Shown: positions 6,818 through 12,800 of the stretch, piece by piece
Position numbering within the stretch: position 1 is the first letter of the stretch
How the letters are laid out: the number at the start of each line of letters is the position of its first letter
Assembly: GCA_028679775.1 (NCBI GenBank)
Contig: JAJRAX010000028.1
Coordinates: 1 to 12,997, forward strand
From: Methanothrix sp.
GTDB lineage: Archaea > Halobacteriota > Methanosarcinia > Methanotrichales > Methanotrichaceae
Length of the DNA stretch: 12,997 bases
Direction of reading: 5' to 3'
Notes under the pieces: generated by a model
Seen by the model: the letters and a program-made list of their open reading frames with translations, nothing else
What the model was told of the DNA's origin: nothing
Database searches by the model: none
Position numbers and translations under genes: made by a program

Positions 6818-7693
6818 ATGGATGCTGAAATCTTAGAGAAGTACCGGAGTGCCGGGCGAATCCTGGCGGAGGTGCTGGCCGAGGCCCGGCCCAAAGTAGA
6901 GACTGGAGCGTCACTTCTGGATGTGGCCAATTTCGTTGAGGATGCCATAAGAAGCAAAGGCGGCCAGCCGGCTTTTCCCTGCAACATATCTCTGGACAGA
7001 AATGCGGCTCATTATACACCATCGCCAAAAGACCTCAGCACCTTTGGCGAGAGCATGGTGAAGCTGGATGTAGGTGTCCACGTGGACGGCTACATCGCCG
7101 ATGCTGCAGTAACAATCGATCTGAGCGGACACGATAAACTGACTGAGGCCTCAAAAGCTGCCCTGGAGGCGGCGCTCGATATAGTTCGACCGGGAGCAGA
7201 CACCGCCCAGATCGGAAAGGTCATTGAGGAGACGATAACCGGATACGGCTACCGGCCAGTTTACAACCTGACAGGCCACGGCCTATCCAGATATCAGGCC
7301 CATGACGAGCCTGCTGTGCCCAACAGGGCTATGGAGAAGGGCACAGTCTTGAAAGAGGGCGATGTGATAGCCATAGAGCCCTTTGCCACCAACGGTTCAG
7401 GCAGGATCAGCGAGGGACCAATCAATGAGATCTATGGTTTTTCCGCCCCCAGGCCGATGCGATTGCCTGCGGCTCGATCCCTCTTAAAGGAGATCACCGA
7501 GAATTACAGAACACTTCCCTTCGCCCGGCGCTGGCTCAAAGGCGAGAGGGCGGAATATGCGCTCATGCTGCTCTTGAGAAGCGGAGCTGTTCATACATAC
7601 CCTGTCCTCTGGGAGGTGGAGGGGGCTCTTGTATCTCAGGCCGAGCATACCGTTGTTATTCTTGAGGAAGGATGCGAGGTAACAACCAGATAG
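6818..7693 (+). CDS. map: Methionine aminopeptidase, type II (archaeal)
   Basis: A 291-residue cytosolic enzyme that removes the initiator methionine from nascent proteins. The metal ligands of the family are all present: Asp84 (VKLDVG), Asp95 (GYIADAAVTI), His154 (NLTGHGL), Glu187 (AIEPFA) and Glu276 (AEHTVV). Substrate-site His65 (AAHYTPSP) and His162 (QAHDEP) are also seen. The segment from about 195 to 260, between the His/Glu motifs, is the helical insertion that defines type II enzymes. The ATG at 6818 has a good ribosome binding site, GAGGTG (6806-6811), 6 bases upstream. It follows the M24 peptidase gene by 44 bp on the same strand and is probably part of the L40e-GGGPS-peptidase transcript, though the spacing allows an internal promoter. 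It converges with the DUF2150 gene. Confidence 0.95.
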   Translation: MDAEILEKYRSAGRILAEVLAEARPKVETGASLLDVANFVEDAIRSKGGQPAFPCNISLDRNAAHYTPSPKDLSTFGESMVKLDVGVHVDGYIADAAVTIDLSGHDKLTEASKAALEAALDIVRPGADTAQIGKVIEETITGYGYRPVYNLTGHGLSRYQAHDEPAVPNRAMEKGTVLKEGDVIAIEPFATNGSGRISEGPINEIYGFSAPRPMRLPAARSLLKEITENYRTLPFARRWLKGERAEYALMLLLRSGAVHTYPVLWEVEGALVSQAEHTVVILEEGCEVTTR

Positions 7694-7712
7694 TCAAATC
7701 AAAGATCAGGGC

Positions 7713-8312
7713 CTAATCGCCCTCATCCGCATCCTCGGAACCGTCGTCGTCCTTGTAGCTATCATCACCAATCATTGCAGCAGAGATCGCGTCGATCCCA
7801 TCCAAGAGCTCCGCCGTCATGCAGTAAGGTATTTCGCCTAGCTCCGGAAGGCTCTCTCCGCCGATCACCCTAGCGCCCACCTGGCTCAAGAGATCGAATG
7901 CAGAATCCAGGTCCTCCTTCTGCTCGGAGGCTATCGCCTCTGCTACCATCTCATCTAAGGTGCTGTCGCGATCGAAGCTTCCTGTGATGTATCGCTGACT
8001 GGAGACGAATACTGCGGCAAGGGAGGTCTTGAGGGACTCGATCATCAAATCTGCGTCTTCCCCAAGTGACTCGTGCTCGGCAAAGACAATGGACCTGATG
8101 GTCGCGATCTCGGCCATAGCCTCCTCAGGCGTTATGACCTCTTTCTCTGAGCGGGCTATTACTTTGAGACAGGCCAGCACCACGTCATCCATGATGTAGA
8201 TGAATACGGCGCCAGAATTTTTTTCGTCCGCCTCAGAGAGCTTGAAGTCGCTGCTCTTGACCTTATTCATCCAGTTGAGCCAGCGCTTCTCTGTGTAGAA
8301 TTCTTCCTTCAT
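7713..8312 (-). CDS. DUF2150 family protein, function unknown
   Basis: A 199-residue acidic cytosolic protein of a family I recognise from methanogens (DUF2150). Diagnostic features are the N-terminal EEFYTEKRWLNWMNKVK, a DDVVLACLKVIA helix near 42-53, an acidic PEEAMAEIATIRSIV helix (62-76), SLKTSLAAVFVSSQRYI (93-109), and a very acidic C-terminal tail (DDDGSEDADEGD). It is mostly helical, with no signal peptide, membrane segment or catalytic motif. The frame also has an ATG at 8324. The one at 8312 is preferred because the family begins at this point and AAAGGATGAG lies about 8 nt upstream of it. The gene follows cgi121 by 33 bp on the same strand, so the two probably share a transcript. 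This hints at, but does not show, a role near translation or RNA modification. Confidence 0.8.
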   Translation of the reverse strand: MKEEFYTEKRWLNWMNKVKSSDFKLSEADEKNSGAVFIYIMDDVVLACLKVIARSEKEVITPEEAMAEIATIRSIVFAEHESLGEDADLMIESLKTSLAAVFVSSQRYITGSFDRDSTLDEMVAEAIASEQKEDLDSAFDLLSQVGARVIGGESLPELGEIPYCMTAELLDGIDAISAAMIGDDSYKDDDGSEDADEGD

Positions 8313-8345
8313 TTTACAACTCATCCTTTCTTCATTTGATAAGCC

Positions 8346-8855
8346 TTATCGGTACGTATCCGCCAGGGCCACTCTTTCTAGAACAAGATCGTCGATCCTT
8401 TCCTTGCCAACTGCTGAAAGTTCCGCTGAGGTGATATGAAACGCCTGAATCACTGCCTTTGCATCAAACGAGCAGCTTCGTCCGTCAAGCTCAATGATCC
8501 CGGACAGCTCTGCGGAGTCGGGCCAGCAGCATCCTCCGCCGGGATTGGCGAGGACAAGTGCGATTCTCTCGGTGCGATCTGAGATCCCAATGACAAAGGC
8601 TCTTTCAATCTGCCTCTCCCCGGAGGCATAACGCATGATCTCCATGCCTCTATTTTTGGCTATGTTTCTTCCTTCGGAGAAGGCCGCAAACGCCTTTTCT
8701 GCGGCAAAATAAATGTGCCTCTCACTGACGACCAGATCTGCATCCAGGGCCTGTGCTATGCAGCCATGACGGGATTGCAGATCCTTCAATGCGGATATGA
8801 GCCGCGCACTATCCCGAATTGCCGGCTTTCCAAAGAGCACGCGAATCTCATCCAT
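8346..8855 (-). CDS. cgi121: KEOPS complex subunit Cgi121
   Basis: A 169-residue protein matching the Cgi121 family, the KEOPS subunit that binds Bud32 and the tRNA 3' end during N6-threonylcarbamoyladenosine (t6A) synthesis at tRNA position 37. The most telling segment is NIAKNRGMEIMRYASGERQI (64-83), followed by RAFVIGISD and a hydrophobic strand IALVLANP; the C-terminus VLERVALADTYR also fits. Other KEOPS genes are not in the window. The frame can be read from a TTG at 8858, but the ATG at 8855 is preferred. A TATA-like element (8879-8886) would make the message nearly leaderless. It is probably co-transcribed with the DUF2150 gene downstream. The identification rests on remembered family motifs rather than an alignment. 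Confidence 0.8.
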   Translation of the reverse strand: MDEIRVLFGKPAIRDSARLISALKDLQSRHGCIAQALDADLVVSERHIYFAAEKAFAAFSEGRNIAKNRGMEIMRYASGERQIERAFVIGISDRTERIALVLANPGGGCCWPDSAELSGIIELDGRSCSFDAKAVIQAFHITSAELSAVGKERIDDLVLERVALADTYR

Positions 8856-8878
8856 CAAATTCCGATCTGATGAAGAGG

Positions 8879-8886
8879 GTTAAAAG
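8879..8886 (-). promoter_or_regulatory. TATA-like box before cgi121
   Basis: Read on the minus strand, CTTTTAAC lies about 25-30 nt before the ATG at 8855, giving a nearly leaderless message. It is a modest match to an archaeal TATA box. Confidence 0.35.
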
Positions 8887-8981
8887 CTTACGGTCTCAGG
8901 GCGAAAATGATCATCGTTTATTCAACCATGGACTAGCAAAGAACCGTCCACTAAAAACAGCACAGCTAAAATCTAAGAAGG

Positions 8982-8998
8982 GGGCAGGATCACTGCCC
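8982..8998 (-). terminator. Hairpin downstream of the coiled-coil gene
   Basis: GGGCAG-GATCA-CTGCCC is a perfect 6-bp inverted repeat 24 bp past the coiled-coil stop codon on the minus strand. It is followed by T-containing runs, including TTTTT about 30 nt further on. It is a plausible 3'-end or processing hairpin. The rest of the 8887-9022 spacer shows nothing else I can name. Confidence 0.45.
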
Positions 8999-9022
8999 AT
9001 AATTATTGAATTTTCGAACGAA

Positions 9023-9883
9023 TCAAACCAGGCCAACGCGCTGCAACCTTAACAGGTCAGCGGTATTCAGCTTCTCGCCCTGTCTGAAGTGGGTAAGGAT
9101 CTCCTCGGCCTCGCGCTTGGCAACCTCTTTGGCGCGATCTTCCTTGATATCCCGGTTCTTCTTCTTCAAGCCCACGATGACCTTTTCGAAGTCGCGAACC
9201 TCTCGCTGGGTGCGGATGAACTCCTTGTGCTGCTCATCGGCGGCCTCCTGGGCCTTCACGAACTCCTTATGAGCAGCATCCGCTTCAGCGCGAGTCTGAT
9301 CGGCTTCTTTGAAGGTGGCGATCATCTGATCATGGTATTCTTGAGCAAGTTCCGCGAACTTGGTGACCTGATCATGGTGCCCAGATGCCTGGTCCCTCAT
9401 GGCCTGCGCTTCATCTAGGAGCTTTCTCAGCTCATCATTCTTCTCGAGCTGCTCTTTTCTGCCCTTGAACTCTGCATGCAAGGCCGCGATCTTATCGACC
9501 AGTTGCTTCTCCTTATCCGGGGTCAAAACCTCAGTCTGCTGCCTGAACTCCAAATGATCGATCTCTCTTCGAAGATCCCTGATGGAGCGCTCACCTGTGA
9601 GGTTGTACTTCTTCCGAATATCGTCTATCCTTGCATAGAGCTGGTTGGTCTTCTCGTTGTATTCATCCCTAAGCTTCTTGGACTCGGCGACATTCTTGTT
9701 GTTCTCATCCCGCAGCTTCTTGAGCTCCTGGGCCTTGTCTATCAGCTCTTTAGTGGCCTTGTTGAGCTCATTTCGCTTGGCGGCCCATTTGCTCGCCTCA
9801 GCATTCAGTTGGCTGCGTCTATCCTTGAAGGCAAGGGACTCCTGCCTGAGTTTGCCTCTCTTATCTTCCAGTTCTGCCAGCAT
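9023..9883 (-). CDS. Archaeal coiled-coil protein (COG1340-like)
   Basis: A 286-residue, highly charged protein that is coiled coil over nearly its whole length. Lys/Glu/Arg/Asp/Gln-rich heptads run from the start (LAELEDKRGKLRQESLAFKD) to about residue 260. A short conserved C-terminal module with HFRQGEKLNTADLLRLQ resembles that of the archaeal COG1340 family, sometimes mislabelled phosphoserine phosphatase. No enzyme motif, signal peptide or membrane segment is visible. The frame stays open to a GTG at 9991, but those extra 36 residues are Pro/Gly/Arg-rich and unlike the family. The ATG at 9883 is preceded by AGGAGG (9895-9900), 11 bases away, so I take it as the start. The function is unknown; a structural, SMC-like or ribosome-associated role would be speculation. 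Confidence 0.82.
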   Translation of the reverse strand: MLAELEDKRGKLRQESLAFKDRRSQLNAEASKWAAKRNELNKATKELIDKAQELKKLRDENNKNVAESKKLRDEYNEKTNQLYARIDDIRKKYNLTGERSIRDLRREIDHLEFRQQTEVLTPDKEKQLVDKIAALHAEFKGRKEQLEKNDELRKLLDEAQAMRDQASGHHDQVTKFAELAQEYHDQMIATFKEADQTRAEADAAHKEFVKAQEAADEQHKEFIRTQREVRDFEKVIVGLKKKNRDIKEDRAKEVAKREAEEILTHFRQGEKLNTADLLRLQRVGLV

Positions 9884-9903
9884 CCCCCGTTTGTCCTCCT
9901 GTT

Positions 9904-9975
9904 CCAGCCCGTGGCTGGGGTTTGGTCCCACTCCGGAACCAAAAAACCCGGGAACCCTTCGCCTGGGTGGCGAAG
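9904..9975 (-). promoter_or_regulatory. Three-hairpin leader of the coiled-coil gene
   Basis: In transcript order on the minus strand there are three stem-loops. The first is at 9957-9975 (7 bp, CTTCGCC/GGCGAAG, 5-nt loop). The second is at 9924-9940 (6 bp, with a G-U pair possible only in the minus-strand RNA). The third is at 9904-9918 (CCAGCC/GGCTGG, triloop). The ribosome binding site AGGAGG at 9895-9900 comes 3 bases after the last one. With a TATA at 10045-10053, the leader would be about 140 nt. The function is unknown. Confidence 0.4.
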
Positions 9976-10044
9976 CGCTTCTCTTTAGCACTATACATGT
10001 GGGGTTTTTTGCATGCTCATTTTCGCTCTAACGACCGATGTCAA

Positions 10045-10053
10045 TCTTATAAC
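10045..10053 (-). promoter_or_regulatory. TATA-like box for the coiled-coil gene
   Basis: GTTATAAGA on the minus strand would start transcription near 10022. An inverted repeat at 10065-10090 lies just upstream of it. Confidence 0.4.
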
Positions 10054-10064
10054 TATCAATTCAA

Positions 10065-10090
10065 TCGGGTTCTTTGCTCAAATAACCCGA
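10065..10090. repeat. 7-bp inverted repeat upstream of the coiled-coil promoter
   Basis: TCGGGTT (10065-10071) and AACCCGA (10084-10090) are perfect inverted copies separated by 12 bp. They sit about 12-40 bp upstream of the presumed minus-strand TATA box, which is an operator-like position. A hairpin is the alternative reading. Confidence 0.4.
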
Positions 10091-10156
10091 CTTGCGCGCA
10101 ATGGTTACGATCAAAAGGCGACCTTCCCATAAGATCGATAAGAGCAAGCATGCCTG

Positions 10157-10195
10157 TATATATCAAAAACCCTTTACGTATTAACCTTTTGGTTA
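10157..10195. promoter_or_regulatory. Orphan TATA-like element and palindrome in a gene-free spacer
   Basis: TATATAT (10157-10163) is followed by the 14-bp palindrome TAACC-TTTT-GGTTA (10182-10195). A plus-strand start from this box would fall near 10186, inside the palindrome. No ORF of note begins here on either strand, so it could mark a small RNA or a regulator site. Between 10196 and 10270 I see nothing recognisable. Confidence 0.25.
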
Positions 10196-10299
10196 TGCCC
10201 CCTTCAAGCCCTTAAGTTACTGTAGGTGCGTCAGGCCAAAACCGAGTGGCAATCGAATTGCAGCAGCGAAATAATTCAACTCACGATCAGTCTTTGCTC

Positions 10300-10308
10300 T
10301 TATAAAAA
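10300..10308 (+). promoter_or_regulatory. TATA box of the secreted-protein gene
   Basis: TTATAAAAA is a good archaeal TATA box. It would start transcription near 10328, giving a leader of about 70 nt before the likely start of the secreted protein. TCAACTCAC (10276-10284) upstream and GTGAGTTGA (10332-10340) downstream form a perfect 9-bp inverted repeat around it. Confidence 0.6.
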
Positions 10309-10339
10309 AGGCAATCAACAGATTAAAATAGGTGAGTTG

Positions 10340-10363
10340 ATGAAAGGAAACCAGGATCATTAA
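10340..10363 (+). CDS. Possible seven-codon leader peptide
   Basis: ATG at 10340 opens a frame encoding MKGNQDH and ends at TAA (10361-10363). AGGTGA (10330-10335), a near-perfect ribosome binding site, sits 4 bases upstream. It is the first start codon after the predicted transcript start, 37 nt before the ribosome binding site of the secreted-protein gene. It could be a translated leader peptide or a relic start. Nothing in the peptide suggests a known attenuation mechanism. Confidence 0.3.
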   Translation: MKGNQDH

Positions 10364-10399
10364 AAAATAGTGTTATTCGCTTTAGATGGAGGGATTGAT

Positions 10400-11386
10400 C
10401 TGAAGAAGGCTATGCAAGCATTAATCGTAGCAATGGTTCTAGTTGCTCTTACAGGGTGTTCATTGGCCTGGCCTGCCCAAGTAACTACTTGGCCAGCAAC
10501 ATCAAAGTACCCGAATGGATACGAGGAGACAAATAGGACATTTGATTTTGAGCAGAGCGTACAGGGAAATGGCTATTTCATGACATATCTGTATGCCAAG
10601 GCCGGCAACGTCGCCGTTAAAAATTATGCTCACGGCTCCGGATCCTTGAACAGCGAGGCCACTCTGACCTATCAGAACCAGTACCGCTCGACTCACAATA
10701 CATACTCCGACTACAACGATTTCCTGCAGGACTGCATCCAGTTCAAAGAGGATGTCGCAATGGTCTATGCACCCATGAAGATCGCTGTCGGAAATGGCTA
10801 TTACGCGGCAAACCCACTGGACTACAGCTCTCTGCTCAAGGAGAAGACCTGGGTAAAGAACTACCTCGCCGGCACCAGCATGCACCATGAGGTTGAGTAT
10901 GCCCATGCCCTTGACAAGGAACTTGAGATTGTAGGCAAAGAGAAGATCAACATGACCTGGGACCCAGAGCTTGAGTCCGTTGGATACACCCAGATGAAGG
11001 TAGTCGAGGATGTAACTGACGGCAAGGCACACATCGGCGTCCTGCAGGCCAACGAGAACTTCCCGGCCATTGTAGCCGACGATATCGACTCGGTTCGTGA
11101 CGTGGCTGTTTGGAATAGCGAGCTGAATTCCGCGAAATCCGCTTGGAAGGATCCGGCTATTGAGATCGATGAGGATTACTGGGGAACCTATCACATCGAG
11201 AAGAACATGACCCTTGAAGTACCCTACCACTTGGTTCAGAAGAGCCAAGACTGGCTACCCTGCTGCTTCGGCGGCTTCGAGTCCATGAATACCCTCGACA
11301 AGAAGGTATTCAAGTCGGCAACCGGAATCTTCGATTGCACCTGCTTCAAGGTACCAACTCAGGCAGAGTTCCCGAGAGTTTACTAA
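10400..11386 (+). CDS. Secreted or lipid-anchored protein of unknown function
   Basis: A protein of about 328 residues that I do not recognise. The N-terminus is a clear export signal: KKAMQALIVAMVLVALTGC, with a lipobox-like LTGC at 17-20 and an alternative signal peptidase site after CSLA. The mature part is rich in Tyr, Trp, Asn and Asp, with probable beta strands, an acidic middle, and a CC...CxC cysteine cluster near the C-terminus (288, 289, 313, 315). No enzyme motif and no second membrane segment are visible. Start: the frame is open to a GTG at 10370, and an ATG lies at 10412. The ribosome binding site GGAGGG (10388-10393) points instead to the CTG at 10400, which gives the basic MKKA signal-peptide start. 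The ATG-only version would lack the positive N-region. Codon use and the signal peptide make it a real gene. A cell-envelope role is inference. Confidence 0.75.
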   Translation: MKKAMQALIVAMVLVALTGCSLAWPAQVTTWPATSKYPNGYEETNRTFDFEQSVQGNGYFMTYLYAKAGNVAVKNYAHGSGSLNSEATLTYQNQYRSTHNTYSDYNDFLQDCIQFKEDVAMVYAPMKIAVGNGYYAANPLDYSSLLKEKTWVKNYLAGTSMHHEVEYAHALDKELEIVGKEKINMTWDPELESVGYTQMKVVEDVTDGKAHIGVLQANENFPAIVADDIDSVRDVAVWNSELNSAKSAWKDPAIEIDEDYWGTYHIEKNMTLEVPYHLVQKSQDWLPCCFGGFESMNTLDKKVFKSATGIFDCTCFKVPTQAEFPRVY

Positions 11387-11401
11387 AGAGAGAGGATTAC
11401 T

Positions 11402-11424
11402 TCCTTTCTCGTCTTTCTTTTTTT
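11402..11424 (+). terminator. T-rich terminator tract after the secreted-protein gene
   Basis: A pyrimidine-rich run ending in seven T (11418-11424) begins 15 bases after the stop codon. It is a typical archaeal intrinsic termination signal. It ends only 6 bases before the mptE ATG, so mptE depends on read-through or on a start site inside this run. Confidence 0.5.
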
Positions 11425-11430
11425 CTCGTT

Positions 11431-12087
11431 ATGCAATTATCGACCTGGGAGCCCATATACCAGCAGATCCTGGAGGACTTCGGATTTTCTCGCAAGGGAG
11501 ATGAGGAAGCTGGACAACTTCTATCTGATCTCCTAAAGGGCCATGACTCACAGATTTCTGCAGCACGGGCAACAGTCTCAGGCCGCCGGGCAATAGTATG
11601 CGGCAATGCCCCGATTCTCTCCAGAGAACTTGCTAAAAGAGTGGAAGAGGGTGAGATGCTGTCGAAGGACGCAGCGATTCTGGCTGCCGACGGAGCCACT
11701 GAGGTCCTGATGAAAAATGACATTGTGCCTGACATCGTGGTCACTGACCTTGACGGCCCCTTTGCCGCGATCCTCGCAGCCAACCGGAAGGGAGCCATCC
11801 TGGCGGTGCATGCCCACGGCGACAACCTGGATGCGCTCAGCAGATATGTGCCCCAACTTGAGAGAATCATAGGAACAGTGCAATGCCGCCCCCTGCCCGG
11901 GCTCTACAACTTCGGAGGGTTCACAGATGGGGACAGATCTGTATTTCTGGCGAGAGAGCTTGGGGCCTCCGAGATAGATCTCCTGGGCTTTGACTTCGAT
12001 GACAATAGCGTCACGCCCAGAAAGAAGAAGAAGCTGGCCTGGGCGAAGAGGCTGATAGATCTGGCCCAGATGGATGCAAGACGATAG
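11431..12087 (+). CDS. mptE: 6-hydroxymethyl-7,8-dihydropterin pyrophosphokinase MptE
   Basis: A 218-residue cytosolic enzyme of the DUF115/COG1634 family. It transfers diphosphate from ATP to 6-hydroxymethyl-7,8-dihydropterin on the route to methanopterin, replacing bacterial FolK. Recognisable motifs are VCGNAPIL at 56-63, ADGAT at 86-90, DIVVTDLDG at 101-109 (acidic metal site), VHAHGDN at 126-132, NFGGFTDGDRS at 160-170, and LLGFDFDD at 184-191. The C-terminus is Lys-rich. The frame stays open back to 11335 but would overlap the previous gene; the ATG at 11431 gives the usual N-terminus (MQLSTWEPIYQQIL). No ribosome binding site or clear TATA box precedes it, and the upstream 30 bp is a T-rich tract. 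It converges with thymidylate kinase. Confidence 0.9.
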   Translation: MQLSTWEPIYQQILEDFGFSRKGDEEAGQLLSDLLKGHDSQISAARATVSGRRAIVCGNAPILSRELAKRVEEGEMLSKDAAILAADGATEVLMKNDIVPDIVVTDLDGPFAAILAANRKGAILAVHAHGDNLDALSRYVPQLERIIGTVQCRPLPGLYNFGGFTDGDRSVFLARELGASEIDLLGFDFDDNSVTPRKKKKLAWAKRLIDLAQMDARR

Positions 12088-12107
12088 GCTATCTGCCGCT
12101 ATCTGCC
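12088..12107. repeat. Perfect 10-bp tandem duplication at a convergent gene junction
   Basis: GCTATCTGCC occurs twice in a row (12088-12097, 12098-12107). The second copy contains the tmk stop codon; the first copy supplies an identical but unused C-terminal end and stop. It looks like a small slippage duplication. Confidence 0.7.
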
Positions 12108-12743
12108 AACGAGATCGAGGACCGCGTCGGTCGCCTCTTTCGCCACGGCTTTTTCGCTTTGGCCGGCGTCGATGAGCACAAACCTTCGAGGCTCAAGGGC
12201 AGCGATCGCCCTGAAGTTCTGGTCCACCAATCTTAAAAACTCCAGACGCTCGAACTTCTCCCTGCTCGAGCGCGACTGCATCCTCATCAAAGCGGACTCT
12301 GGCTCCAATAGGAAAAGCAGAGTCATGTCCGGCAGGACATTCCAGGGCCGCGAGATGCTCTGGATCCAGGATACGGGATCGGGCACAATTCCGCGCAGCG
12401 TCACACCCTGATAGGCGGCAGTCGAGTCGGCATACCTGTCAGACAGCACTATCGCACCGTCCTCCAAAGAAGGAATGACGGTCTCCGCTAGATGATGGGC
12501 ATGGTCCGCCATGAAAAGAAATAACTCTTGCATGCGCATTGCAGCAGAGGCTTCGCTCCCTTCTCGATCGGCTTTTCCCAGCTCCGCTCTCAATATCCTG
12601 CCCACATCACCAGTGGTGGGCTCGGCTGTAAGCACAATTCTCCTCTCAGACAGCACCTGCCGAAGCCTTGAGGAGATATGCCGAAGGACGGTGCTCTTTC
12701 CAGAACCGTCGATGCCCTCCAGGGTGATGAGCCGACCTAACAC
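12099..12743 (-). CDS. tmk: Thymidylate kinase (dTMP kinase)
   Basis: A 214-residue cytosolic P-loop kinase that phosphorylates dTMP to dTDP for dTTP synthesis. Motifs are the Walker A GIDGSGKST at 10-18, EPT at 41-43 (substrate side), the helix LFMADHAHH (76-84), SDRYADSTAAYQG (101-113) with the Asp-Arg-Tyr signature, PDMTLLFLL (138-146), and a LID segment RSSREKFE (157-164) with two arginines. The start is chosen as GTG at 12743, giving MLGRLITLEGIDG as in relatives. A TTG at 12773 would add 10 residues, but the predicted transcript start from the TATA-like box at 12792-12800 falls just inside that codon. GGAG lies about 12 nt before the GTG. The gene converges with mptE and ends inside a 10-bp tandem repeat. 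Confidence 0.9.
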   Translation of the reverse strand: MLGRLITLEGIDGSGKSTVLRHISSRLRQVLSERRIVLTAEPTTGDVGRILRAELGKADREGSEASAAMRMQELFLFMADHAHHLAETVIPSLEDGAIVLSDRYADSTAAYQGVTLRGIVPDPVSWIQSISRPWNVLPDMTLLFLLEPESALMRMQSRSSREKFERLEFLRLVDQNFRAIAALEPRRFVLIDAGQSEKAVAKEATDAVLDLVGR

Positions 12744-12791
12744 GCAATTGATGTGCTCCGGGGAAGAGATCAAACTATCGATATCCTTATC

Positions 12792-12800
12792 AATTTAATA
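12792..12800 (-). promoter_or_regulatory. TATA-like box before tmk
   Basis: TATTAAATT on the minus strand overlaps the stop codon of the gene upstream. It would start transcription near 12769, leaving a leader of about 26 nt before the GTG at 12743. Confidence 0.4.

Noticed and set aside
9476..9988. 170-codon plus-strand frame opposite the coiled-coil gene
   Set aside because: Leu-rich hydrophobic translation is what the antisense of Lys/Glu-rich heptads produces; no ribosome site.
9884..9991. 36-residue N-terminal extension of the coiled-coil protein from GTG
   Set aside because: Low-complexity Pro/Gly/Arg residues, three RNA-type hairpins and an AGGAGG site before ATG 9883 favour a leader.
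10502..11248. 248-codon open frame on the minus strand opposite the secreted-protein gene
   Set aside because: It lies wholly inside a plus-strand gene with signal peptide, promoter and ribosome site. It has no start signals or recognisable domain and reflects codon bias of the real gene.
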